Made by a program: the position numbers and the translations under genes. The notes below the pieces were generated by a model. The model was not told where the DNA came from, searched no databases, and was given only the letters and a program-made list of their open reading frames with translations. Shown here piece after piece: positions 8,008 through 15,412 of a stretch of DNA of 64,000 nucleotides. The stretch is from NCBI RefSeq assembly GCF_029625905.1, contig NZ_JARTLM010000004.1:124001-188000 (forward strand). The letters run 5' to 3'. The number at the start of each line of letters is the position of its first letter. Position 1 is the first letter of the stretch. This DNA is from Hydrogenovibrio sp. 3SP14C1 (GTDB lineage: Bacteria > Pseudomonadota > Gammaproteobacteria > Thiomicrospirales > Thiomicrospiraceae).

Positions 8008-9753
8008 ATGATTCAGCCGGTTTCAGCAACCCAAGACAACCTAGCGATTTCAGTATCGGGATCAGGCGGAACAGGGGCGGTCACCGTTGGACTTATTTTA
8101 CTCGAAGCCATTGCAAAAGCGGGATTTTATGGGGTAATGACCCGCTCTTTTGGCCCGCAGATTCGAGGTGGCGAATCGGCAGTGATGCTGAACCTTTCAG
8201 ATCATCCTATCGAAACATTAGCAGAATTCTCCCATATTCACTTAGCGTTGGATTGGCTCAAATTTGAGCGATTTTCCGATGAGATTCCTTTAACGCAAGA
8301 CAGTTTGGTCATTTATGACAATAGTCGTGAAAAACCGCCAGGCCTGGTGGAAAATTCCGGTGCGAAACTGATCGGGATAGGGTTACAAAATGCTGTCAAA
8401 ACCATAAAAGGCAGTCGCATGAATATGTTTGCGCTGGGGATACTGACTCAACAAATCGGCCTAGACCTTACCTTCATTGAAGCCGCATTAAAAAGAACAC
8501 TTGGAAAAAAAGGGGACGACGTCATTTCAACCTCTTTAGAAGCCATTCAAGCTGGCATGCGCATGATTCCAGACAGTCATTATGAAAAACTCTCCCACTG
8601 GCACCCCACTCAAAAACCCCGCTGGAACATCAGTGGTAATGAAGCATGTGGATTAGGGGCATTACGAGGAGGCTTAAAATTGGCTGCCGCCTATCCGATT
8701 ACACCCGCCACCGACATTGTGGAATATCTAGCCCCGCGCATTGAAAAATTAGGGGGCCGAGTCTTAATCGCTGAAGATGAATTGGCTGCGATGAATATGG
8801 TGATTGGCGGTTCCTTTGGTGGACTACCCAGCATGACGGCAACCTCCGGCCCAGGGTTCTCTTTGATGACAGAAGCGATGGGGTTAGCCATCGCCAGTGA
8901 AACCCCTGCCCTTGTGGTCACCGTCATGCGTGGCGGCCCTTCTACCGGCATTCCCACAAAATCGGAGCAAACAGATTTAAACCAGGTGCTTTACGGATTT
9001 CATGGAGAAGCCCCGCACGTGGTGATTGCTCCGCTGAATGTTCAAGAAATGGTCACCATCTCACAATGGTCATTAGGTCTGGCAGAAGCGCTACAAACTT
9101 TGGTTGTCGAAGTGTCTGACCAACATTTAGGGCAATCACGCGTGATTATCGATCCAATTCCGCCCGTTGACTTCAACTTAAAACGATTACGACCACCCGC
9201 CACAACATCCGACTACCAACGCTATGAGTTAACGCAGGAAGCGGTTTCTCCCATCGCTTGGCCAGGCACACCGGATACCCAATATACCGCCGATGGTCTG
9301 GAGCACACCGAAACCGGAAAACCATCCTCCATGGCAAAAGAGCACCAGCAACAACTGACAAAACGGGCTCAGAAAATCACCCAGCACAACTACGGAGAAC
9401 ACTGGGCAAAAGTGACTGAGACATTAAATGCTACTGTTCTCGTTATCACCTGGGGGTCAAGCTATGAAGCTGTTCGCATTGCCGTTGAAGCTTTAAATCA
9501 ACAAGGGGCGGACATCAGCTTATTAGGGTTACGTTTGTTAATGCCTTTGCAGACCGAACAAATTCAAGCTGTTGCCAAGGATAAGACCGTCATCGTTATT
9601 GAACAAAATGCTTCTGGGCAACTCTTTCACTACTTACTCTCCGACAATGCGATCCCTCGAAACAGTCAAAGCATTGCAGAAGCCGGCCCAATTTTATTTA
9701 AGCCTTCAACGGTTCAAACCGCCTTAATTCACTGTCTGGAGGGTCTCAAATGA
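8008..9753 (+). CDS. korA: 2-oxoacid:ferredoxin oxidoreductase, fused gamma-alpha subunit
   Basis: Part of a thiamine-diphosphate, iron-sulfur enzyme that interconverts a 2-oxoacid plus CoA with an acyl-CoA, CO2 and reduced ferredoxin; 2-oxoglutarate is the likeliest substrate. The 581-aa chain fuses a gamma-type domain (residues 1 to about 190, with GSGGTGAVTVG and FGPQIRGGES) to an alpha-type domain (from about residue 205, with AYPITPATDIVEYLA and EDELAAMNMVIG). A good ribosome site (AGAGGAAAA) sits before the ATG. It overlaps korB by 4 bp, so the subunits are made together. In autotrophic sulfur oxidisers such an enzyme can stand in for the 2-oxoglutarate dehydrogenase complex; that role is inferred here. 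It contains CCAGGCCTGG at 8338-8347. Confidence 0.9.
   Translation: MIQPVSATQDNLAISVSGSGGTGAVTVGLILLEAIAKAGFYGVMTRSFGPQIRGGESAVMLNLSDHPIETLAEFSHIHLALDWLKFERFSDEIPLTQDSLVIYDNSREKPPGLVENSGAKLIGIGLQNAVKTIKGSRMNMFALGILTQQIGLDLTFIEAALKRTLGKKGDDVISTSLEAIQAGMRMIPDSHYEKLSHWHPTQKPRWNISGNEACGLGALRGGLKLAAAYPITPATDIVEYLAPRIEKLGGRVLIAEDELAAMNMVIGGSFGGLPSMTATSGPGFSLMTEAMGLAIASETPALVVTVMRGGPSTGIPTKSEQTDLNQVLYGFHGEAPHVVIAPLNVQEMVTISQWSLGLAEALQTLVVEVSDQHLGQSRVIIDPIPPVDFNLKRLRPPATTSDYQRYELTQEAVSPIAWPGTPDTQYTADGLEHTETGKPSSMAKEHQQQLTKRAQKITQHNYGEHWAKVTETLNATVLVITWGSSYEAVRIAVEALNQQGADISLLGLRLLMPLQTEQIQAVAKDKTVIVIEQNASGQLFHYLLSDNAIPRNSQSIAEAGPILFKPSTVQTALIHCLEGLK
8338..8347. repeat. Iterated palindrome CCAGGCCTGG, coding copy
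   Basis: Exact copy in korA, read in frame as Pro-Gly-Leu (KPPGLVE). Confidence 0.9.
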
Positions 9754-10616
9754 CACACGCTTCACAGACACCACTTGAGAAAATCACGGTAAAAACCGTC
9801 AAGCCAACCGAATATCTATCTAACGTCCATCCGGTCTGGTGTCCGGGGTGTGGTCATTTCTTTATTCTGCGAGCACTCACCAAAGCGCTGGCTTGGCTAA
9901 AATTGCCAAAAGAACAAATCGGGTTGGTGTCAGGCATCGGTTGCTCTTCACGGTTGCCAGCCTACTTAAATGTCTACGGATTTCATGGCGTGCATGGTCG
10001 TGCTTTGGCATTAGCCAGTGGGCTAAAAGCCAATCGACCGGACTTAACCGTTTTAGTGGCAGGCGGTGATGGCGACGGTTATTCGATCGGTGGAAACCAT
10101 TTTATCCATGCTTGCCGCCGTAATATGGATATCACCTATATCGTGATGGACAATGAAGTCTACGGCATGACCAAAGGCCAACCCTCTCCAACAACACCTG
10201 CTGAATGGCAAAGTAAACTCACCCCTCAGGGAACAGGCGTTGCACGTTTTAACCCAATGGGAATTGCGTTAGCCGCTGGTGCCAGTTTTATTGCGAGAGG
10301 GTTTTCCGGAGATCCAAACGGACTCACTAAACTGATGACCGAAGCGATTCAACACAAAGGATTTTCGCTGATTGAAATCAAAAGCCCTTGCGTGACCTTT
10401 CGTCCAGAAGAAAAAGCCTGGCAAAAATCCATGCGCTCTTTAAATGTGTCCCCTTCTTCCAACCCTGCTGAAGCCGCAAAAAGCATCTACAGCAGTGACG
10501 GTTTTGACACAGGCATCTTTTATCAAGCAGATTTACCGGTATACGAACCGACCAACACACCCTGTGAAAATCCAGCTGACGTTTTAGCGGAAATTGAAAA
10601 GGAGTTAAACGTATGA
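9750..10616 (+). CDS. korB: 2-oxoacid:ferredoxin oxidoreductase, beta subunit
   Basis: Thiamine-diphosphate-binding catalytic subunit, 288 aa. The N-terminal WCPGCGH motif gives two of the [4Fe-4S] ligands. SGIGCSSR supplies a further Cys, and a Cys occurs later in IKSPCVTF. The ThDP/metal motif is seen as GGDGDGYSIGGNH with the partner segment MDNEVYGMTKGQPSPTT. The length suits KorB/PorB-type subunits with no extra ferredoxin domain, so external ferredoxin is the probable electron carrier. It is coupled by ATGA overlaps to korA upstream and to the unknown gene downstream. Substrate assignment (2-oxoglutarate rather than pyruvate) is likely but not proven by sequence. Confidence 0.9.
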   Translation: MTHASQTPLEKITVKTVKPTEYLSNVHPVWCPGCGHFFILRALTKALAWLKLPKEQIGLVSGIGCSSRLPAYLNVYGFHGVHGRALALASGLKANRPDLTVLVAGGDGDGYSIGGNHFIHACRRNMDITYIVMDNEVYGMTKGQPSPTTPAEWQSKLTPQGTGVARFNPMGIALAAGASFIARGFSGDPNGLTKLMTEAIQHKGFSLIEIKSPCVTFRPEEKAWQKSMRSLNVSPSSNPAEAAKSIYSSDGFDTGIFYQADLPVYEPTNTPCENPADVLAEIEKELNV

Positions 10617-11152
10617 ACGCCATGAATACGACCTCCAATGCACACCCTCATCTCAAAAAAACGCATCAAAATATGGCATGGGTATTGGCTGCAATCAATG
10701 AAATGATTGAAGAAAGTATTTATCACTGTGAAACCTTTTGTCACACTTTACACACTCATCACAATCTCATAGCGGCAAAGGTTTTTGAACAGTTTTGTCC
10801 GCAGTTTTTATCGGAACAGGCTTTAATACAAGACTCGATAAAAACAATTTCACTGCCAGAAATTCCGCCATGGGAAATTCCTTATCATGATTATATTCAT
10901 CCCGTGAACGCTTTAACGCATGCGCATTATTTAATGAGCGAATCAGATGCCTGGAAACTGATGCATGAAATGGTGCAAGTACATAGTTGTTTTTACAGCT
11001 ACCTTTTAGATAAAAACCAGCAACCTGAAATTGAAAGCCTGTTAAAAGCACTTCGTAAGCTAAACATGGAATGTCAAAAAATTTGCCGCCAACATCAAAG
11101 TTATAACGATGCACTGCCTGACGATTTAGACCCGCCAATCTCTCAGAGTTAA
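10613..11152 (+). CDS. Unknown His-rich helical protein coupled to korAB
   Basis: I do not recognise this 179-aa protein with confidence. It appears all-helical, with many His, Cys, Glu and Met residues (for example HQNMAW, HCETFCHTLHTHHN, HAHYLM and HEMVQVHSCF). The spacing is suggestive of a four-helix ferritin-like or hemerythrin-like fold. The start overlaps the korB stop (ATGA), so it is made with the oxidoreductase and may serve it, for example in oxygen protection, metal supply or electron transfer; this is inference from position and composition. There is no signal peptide or membrane segment. The gene ends 14 bp before the HIRAN gene. Confidence 0.75.
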   Translation: MNAMNTTSNAHPHLKKTHQNMAWVLAAINEMIEESIYHCETFCHTLHTHHNLIAAKVFEQFCPQFLSEQALIQDSIKTISLPEIPPWEIPYHDYIHPVNALTHAHYLMSESDAWKLMHEMVQVHSCFYSYLLDKNQQPEIESLLKALRKLNMECQKICRQHQSYNDALPDDLDPPISQS

Positions 11153-11166
11153 TTAAGGGGGCATGA

Positions 11167-11565
11167 ATGCCAAAGATAAAAGCGTTTTTTTCCTTCTTCA
11201 CTCAACCGCGTCAACAAGACCAAGTCTTATTGATTAAGGGAAGTTATTATTATGATGCCGACCGTATCGATGCGACTGGCCAACTCTCTATTAACATGCC
11301 GTTACAATTATGCCCAGAACCGGATAATGAATACGATGCCAATGCCATTCAGGTTTGGGTAACCGTTCCGATTGATCAAACTCACTTATTGGGATATCTC
11401 CCAAGATCTGAAGCTAAACGAATAAACCAGTTACTCAAGCATCAATATATTACCGCTTGCCAACTTGAAACTTGCTACCGCCAGTATCAGCGCTTATATC
11501 TTTATGTCCGCATCACCACTCGACTCACTTTTTGGCAAAGACTCCAAATGCATTGGCATTCATAA
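11167..11565 (+). CDS. Stand-alone HIRAN-domain protein
   Basis: Protein of 132 aa. Residues about 20-110 form a HIRAN domain, with core features INMPLQLCPEPDNEYDANAIQV and LGYLPRSEAKRI visible in abbreviated form. HIRAN domains bind DNA ends or stalled forks, and in eukaryotes are fused to SWI2/SNF2 helicases (HLTF/Rad5). Here the domain is almost the whole protein. The ribosome site AAGGGGG ends about 6 bases before the ATG at 11167; a nearer ATG at 11163 is in another frame. The gene lies between the korAB group and an exonuclease gene, which hints at DNA maintenance, but no partner is certain. Confidence 0.75.
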   Translation: MPKIKAFFSFFTQPRQQDQVLLIKGSYYYDADRIDATGQLSINMPLQLCPEPDNEYDANAIQVWVTVPIDQTHLLGYLPRSEAKRINQLLKHQYITACQLETCYRQYQRLYLYVRITTRLTFWQRLQMHWHS

Positions 11566-11640
11566 AGATAAAGATTTTTTGAATTCCCTTAACGCTTCTG
11601 CAAGAATAACCTTTCTCATTACCCAAGAGTTAAACGACCT

Positions 11641-12522
11641 ATGACCCCGCAAAACGATTTAGAATCCTTCGCTCAACAGCTTGATCAATCAGACGACTAT
11701 CAAGTTTTACGGCGCTTCAAACCCATCCCCGGTTATCGAGTACCAGAAGGTCAACCTTTGCACAAGGTGTGTATTATTGATACCGAAACCACTGGGCTGG
11801 ATACCCGCGCTTGTGAAATCATTGAGCTGGGGTATCAGATCGTTGAATTTGACTCGCAAGGCAACTTTTATCAGATATTAACGGCGAAAAACTTTTTGAA
11901 TGAACCTGAGGGAGAGATTTCGGCCGAAGTCACTCAAGTAACCGGGCTGACGCTGGACGATGTTAAGGGTCACCAAATCCCCTGGGCAGAAGTGGAAGCC
12001 GACATGGCTGACGTGCAACTGTGTGTCGCCCATAATGCAGCATTCGACCGGCCGGTCGTTGAACGTTATAGCGAGTGTTTTGTGGATAAAGTGTGGGGCT
12101 GTTCAGTTGCTCAGATTGATTGGTTTCATTTAGCGAAGATCGGTTCTCGCAGTCAGGAATTTCTTTGCTGGAAAATTGGTCAATTCTTTTATGACGCTCA
12201 CCGAGCATTGGATGATGTGCAGGCTTTAACCCATCTACTCACTTTCCCGATTTCAGACGCTGCGTTACCGGCTTTTCACTTTTTACTTTCATCCGTACGC
12301 CAGCAAAAGGTATTGATTAAAGCCACCGGTGCGCCTTTTGATTTAAAAGATGACTTAAAGCAACGCGGTTATCGTTGGCAACCGGCTGAGCGTGTCTGGC
12401 AGAAAGTTTTTGAAGCCAGTCAGCAACAAGAAGAAATTGCTTGGTTAATTGAAAATAACACACCGAACCCAGAGATGATTAAACTTAAAGCAACGGATAC
12501 CTTTTCCGTCAGAGCGCAATAA
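11641..12522 (+). CDS. DnaQ-like 3'-5' exonuclease (DEDD superfamily)
   Basis: DNA polymerase III epsilon-like exonuclease, 293 aa. Motif ExoI is IDTETTG with Asp47 and Glu49; the second acidic site lies in AHNAAFDRP and the third in AHRALDDVQA. Beyond about residue 210 is a short accessory region with the pattern LKQRGYRWQPAERVWQK, seen in other stand-alone exonucleases of this group. It lacks the PolC and polymerase-binding tail of the replicative subunit, so a repair or recycling role is more likely. It is followed by the palindrome at 12537-12546. Confidence 0.85.
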   Translation: MTPQNDLESFAQQLDQSDDYQVLRRFKPIPGYRVPEGQPLHKVCIIDTETTGLDTRACEIIELGYQIVEFDSQGNFYQILTAKNFLNEPEGEISAEVTQVTGLTLDDVKGHQIPWAEVEADMADVQLCVAHNAAFDRPVVERYSECFVDKVWGCSVAQIDWFHLAKIGSRSQEFLCWKIGQFFYDAHRALDDVQALTHLLTFPISDAALPAFHFLLSSVRQQKVLIKATGAPFDLKDDLKQRGYRWQPAERVWQKVFEASQQQEEIAWLIENNTPNPEMIKLKATDTFSVRAQ

Positions 12523-12536
12523 TCATGAAAAAAACG

Positions 12537-12546
12537 CCAGGCCTGG
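12537..12546. repeat. Iterated palindrome CCAGGCCTGG, intergenic copy
   Basis: Exact copy 14 bp after the exonuclease stop, extended to a perfect 14-bp inverted repeat at 12535-12548. An A-run precedes it but no T-run follows on the plus strand, so it is not an obvious terminator for the upstream gene. Confidence 0.9.
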
Positions 12547-12574
12547 CGATATTGCTGAGTTGAGTTGCTTAAAA

Positions 12575-12603
12575 TTGTCCGGTCGCATACAGTAACCTGT
12601 AAC
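12575..12603 (+). promoter_or_regulatory. Candidate promoter with overlapping dyad upstream of the usp gene
   Basis: A TTGTCC hexamer (12575-12580) and TGTAAC (12598-12603) are separated by 17 bp, each matching consensus at four of six positions. A small dyad, TACAG-TAAC-CTGTA (12588-12601), overlaps the proposed -10 and could be an operator. Confidence 0.35.
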
Positions 12604-12637
12604 GGATTTTCTTTTTCACTGTCTTTTGGAGATGAAC

Positions 12638-13099
12638 ATGCATCATTATCAAACGGTTTTAGTCGCGGTCGATTTTTCTCAACACAGCGAAAAAGCCATT
12701 GCCAGAGCCAAACAACTGGCTGCAATGTATGAGGCTGAACTTCATTTATTACATGTCATTGAAGAGCCTATGTACCCGGTTTTCGACGACGTCACTTTAA
12801 CCACATCACCGGGCGCTTGGTTTCCAGAGGTGTTAGATGCCCTTCAAAAAGCATCCACACAAAAACTGCATCATTTAGCTGAAACTAACCAAATTCCAAC
12901 AGCTGATTGTCACCTTTTGACGGGGTTTCCTAAAATGCAGATTATTGATTACGCCAATCAGATTCAGGCTGATTTAATTGTGATGGGACGACACGGAATG
13001 TCTTTTTTAGATAAACTCATCGGCTCGACCACGGACAGCGTTTTACACCAAGCGCAATGCGATGTCATGGCGGTGACTCTCGACTCGAAGAAATCTTAA
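12638..13099 (+). CDS. Universal stress protein (UspA family)
   Basis: Cytoplasmic stress-associated protein of 153 aa with the Usp fold. It begins with VLVAVDFSQHSEKAI, has the LHLLHVIEEP strand, and ends with the nucleotide-binding segment ADLIVMGRHGMSFLDKLIGSTTDSVLHQA (given here only as landmarks), which matches the GX2GX9G(S/T) ATP-binding pattern. The start is taken at 12638: a GGAG at 12628-12631 sits 6 bases before this ATG, whereas the ATG at 12632 overlaps the ribosome site and an upstream TTG lacks one. It is convergent with ggt, overlapping its end by 4 bp. Confidence 0.88.
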   Translation: MHHYQTVLVAVDFSQHSEKAIARAKQLAAMYEAELHLLHVIEEPMYPVFDDVTLTTSPGAWFPEVLDALQKASTQKLHHLAETNQIPTADCHLLTGFPKMQIIDYANQIQADLIVMGRHGMSFLDKLIGSTTDSVLHQAQCDVMAVTLDSKKS

Positions 13100-14826
13100 T
13101 CTAGAACCATAAACACCTTCGAAACCCCTCGACCTCTGATGTCAGAAGCGGCTTGCAAGCGTCCCTGCTGGCGAATAACTAATTGCACATCCCCTAGATA
13201 GTTGTTTCGCTTTAACTGATACCCCATTAAACGCAACGCTTGCTTGGTTTCTGTACTCAAATCAGGGTGATACATAATCACGTCTTTCGGTAAAAGTTGA
13301 TGGTGCACACGCGGCGCATCAACCGCCATTTGTGGCGAAAGATGACGATCAATGACGTTAACAATCGTTTGAAACACCGAGGTAATAATCGAGGAGCCAC
13401 CGGGAGTACCGACCACCATTTCAACTTGTCCGTCTTTTACTAAAATCGTCGGAGACATAGAAGACAGCATACGTTTTTCCGGTGCAATTTCATTCGCCTT
13501 GCCACCGACAACACCAAACACATTTGCCACGCCTGGCTTGGTACTGAAGTCATCCATCTCATCGTTCATTAAAAAGCCAGCTTTTGAAATCACCACCCCA
13601 CTGCCAAATGGCATATTCAACGTATACGTATTTGAAACGGCATTCCCTTGTGCGTCAATTACCGAAAAATGCGTCGTATCAGTTGATTCCGCCAACCCGG
13701 GTTTTATTTGTTCGGTCTCGGAAATCTCATCCATTAACACGCCAGCCGCTCTTTTTCGAAGATAGCGATTGGAAATAAGTTTTTTTGTCGGAACCGTAAT
13801 AAAATCTGGGTCGCCTAGATATTGAGCTCGATCTGCGTACACCCGCTTCGATAATTCGGCATAAAAATGGGCACGAGTCGCCTGCGGCGGAATGCCCGCT
13901 TTGTCCATGGATAACAACGCATCTTGATATTGATTTTCCAATATTTCTTTCATTTTCAATAACTGAACAATGGCAACCCCGCCTGAACTCGGTGGCGGTG
14001 CTGAAATGACTTGATGCCCTTTCCAATCTGCTTGAATGGGTTGACGCCATTTGGTTTGATAGTGCGCCAAATCGTCCAATGTAATCAGTCCATCCTGCGA
14101 CTGCATTTGCTCGACAATCAACTGAGCGGTCTGCCCAAAATAAAAATCATACGGCCCTTTTTGTGCGATTCGTTTTAAGGTCGTAGCCAACTCAGGTTGT
14201 TTAAAAAGCACGCCCGATTTCAGTCCGCCGAAATAATGCTTAAAATTTAAAGGCACTTTCGATTTATTCGCTATCCAGTTTTGATACCAATGTGCAACCT
14301 CTTCCAAGGCTTTAGGCACCACAAACCCCTTTTCAGCCAGAACGATTGCCGGTTGGAGCAAAGCCCCCCAGGGCAATTTTCCAAATCGTTGATGGGCGAC
14401 CCACATTCCCATTACCGTCCCTGGGACGCCAGAAGCTTGATAACCAATCAATGACTTATAGGGAACCACGTCTTTTTTTGCATTTAAATACATATCCCGA
14501 TATGCCGCTTTGGGCGCTTTTTCTCGGTAATCTAGAAAATAAGCCTGCTTTTTTTGTGATGTATCCGTATTGGCATAAAGTGTCATAAAGCCGCCACCGC
14601 CTAAGTTACCGGCTTCTGGATAAGTCACTGCTAATACAAATGCCGCGGCAACTGAAGCATCCACCGCATTACCACCTGATAATAAAATTTTACGTGCAAC
14701 TTCCGCACTGTACGAGTCCGGCATAGCAACAGCTGCTTGGGCGTTTGAGTTTGGTTGGACAGCGAAAGAAGAAGATACAAAGAAAAAAGAAATCAGTAAC
14801 ACAAAGCAATGAAGGGCTATTCGCAT
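13096..14826 (-). CDS. ggt: Gamma-glutamyltranspeptidase
   Basis: Secreted enzyme that hydrolyses or transfers the gamma-glutamyl group of glutathione and related peptides. It is 576 aa, the usual family length. A signal peptide (about residues 1-22, ending SSSFA) sends it to the periplasm. The precursor cleaves itself to a large and a small chain; the N-terminal nucleophile of the small chain is predicted to be Thr384 in STDTTHFSV. Substrate-binding segments LNMPFGSGVV, MNDEMDDF and MLSSMSPTI are intact. It is a single gene with its own upstream region, with no neighbouring peptide transporter. Confidence 0.93.
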   Translation of the reverse strand: MRIALHCFVLLISFFFVSSSFAVQPNSNAQAAVAMPDSYSAEVARKILLSGGNAVDASVAAAFVLAVTYPEAGNLGGGGFMTLYANTDTSQKKQAYFLDYREKAPKAAYRDMYLNAKKDVVPYKSLIGYQASGVPGTVMGMWVAHQRFGKLPWGALLQPAIVLAEKGFVVPKALEEVAHWYQNWIANKSKVPLNFKHYFGGLKSGVLFKQPELATTLKRIAQKGPYDFYFGQTAQLIVEQMQSQDGLITLDDLAHYQTKWRQPIQADWKGHQVISAPPPSSGGVAIVQLLKMKEILENQYQDALLSMDKAGIPPQATRAHFYAELSKRVYADRAQYLGDPDFITVPTKKLISNRYLRKRAAGVLMDEISETEQIKPGLAESTDTTHFSVIDAQGNAVSNTYTLNMPFGSGVVISKAGFLMNDEMDDFSTKPGVANVFGVVGGKANEIAPEKRMLSSMSPTILVKDGQVEMVVGTPGGSSIITSVFQTIVNVIDRHLSPQMAVDAPRVHHQLLPKDVIMYHPDLSTETKQALRLMGYQLKRNNYLGDVQLVIRQQGRLQAASDIRGRGVSKVFMVLD

Positions 14827-14979
14827 AAGCTTTCCTATGGCAGTTCAATTCGATCAAATCTATAAGTAATGTTCCTCATTATATCGAGAATACTTTCAGA
14901 GTAAAAAAATCATTCAATCGTAAGCACGTGCAATTACCTGTAGGTTATATAAATATTTGTCCGATTTAATAAAACAAAA

Positions 14980-15021
14980 AAGCCCGTAAAACCAACCAGG
15001 CCTGGCTAATTTTACGGGCTT
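14980..15021 (-). terminator. Terminator of ppiC with the iterated palindrome in its loop
   Basis: Perfect 12-bp arms (14980-14991 and 15010-15021, core AGCCCGTAAAA) enclose an 18-nt loop that holds CCAGGCCTGG. On the minus strand the hairpin is followed by a long T-rich run. It lies 26 bp after the ppiC stop. The G+C-rich loop palindrome could form a competing hairpin. Confidence 0.8.
14996..15005. repeat. Iterated palindrome CCAGGCCTGG, intergenic copy
   Basis: Exact copy placed inside the loop of the ppiC terminator hairpin. Confidence 0.9.
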
Positions 15022-15046
15022 CTTTTCAGCAGGATAGATGAACAAA

Positions 15047-15328
15047 TTATTCTGTTCTATCTGTTACCTCCACGAGGTGATAACCAAACTGCGTTTTAAT
15101 AGGTCCTTGTAAAGACCCGACATCGGCAGAAAAACAAACTTTATCAAATTCTGGCACCATCATGCCTGGACCAAATTGACCTAAATCTCCACCACTTCGG
15201 CTGGAAGGACAAGATGAGTTTGCTTTTGCGACATCGGCAAAATCCACGCCCTCTTCAATTTGTTTTTTAAGGTCTAATGCTTTTTCTTCTGTCTCTACTA
15301 AAATATGTCTTGCAGTTGCTAACGCCAT
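15047..15328 (-). CDS. ppiC: Parvulin-type peptidyl-prolyl isomerase PpiC
   Basis: Single-domain cytoplasmic parvulin that isomerises X-Pro bonds. The chosen start gives 93 aa, the same length as E. coli parvulin-10. The ATG at 15328 has AAGGAAAAGAA just upstream, while a frame extension to 15376 has no ribosome site. Diagnostic segments are ATARHILVE, GGDLGQFGPGMMVPEFD and TQFGYHLVEV. There is no signal peptide and no additional domain, unlike SurA or PpiD. The gene is divergent from mvaA over an 84-bp interval and ends at a strong terminator. Confidence 0.93.
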   Translation of the reverse strand: MALATARHILVETEEKALDLKKQIEEGVDFADVAKANSSCPSSRSGGDLGQFGPGMMVPEFDKVCFSADVGSLQGPIKTQFGYHLVEVTDRTE

Positions 15329-15398
15329 TTCTTTTCCTTGTAACTTTCTTATGACTTCCGAGTCATAACTTTTCAATCAATCTAACACTAAGTTGTCA

Positions 15399-15404
15399 TA
15401 TAAT
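15399..15404 (+). promoter_or_regulatory. Candidate -10 element of a near-leaderless mvaA transcript
   Basis: A perfect TATAAT lies 8 bp before the mvaA ATG, and no Shine-Dalgarno motif separates them. If used, transcription would begin 1-2 bases before or at the start codon. No convincing -35 is visible at the normal spacing. Confidence 0.35.
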
Positions 15405-15412
15405 ACCCGAAT

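Noticed and set aside
12535-12548. Terminator of the exonuclease gene
   Set aside because: The hairpin lacks a T-run on the sense strand, so it is listed only as a copy of the iterated palindrome.
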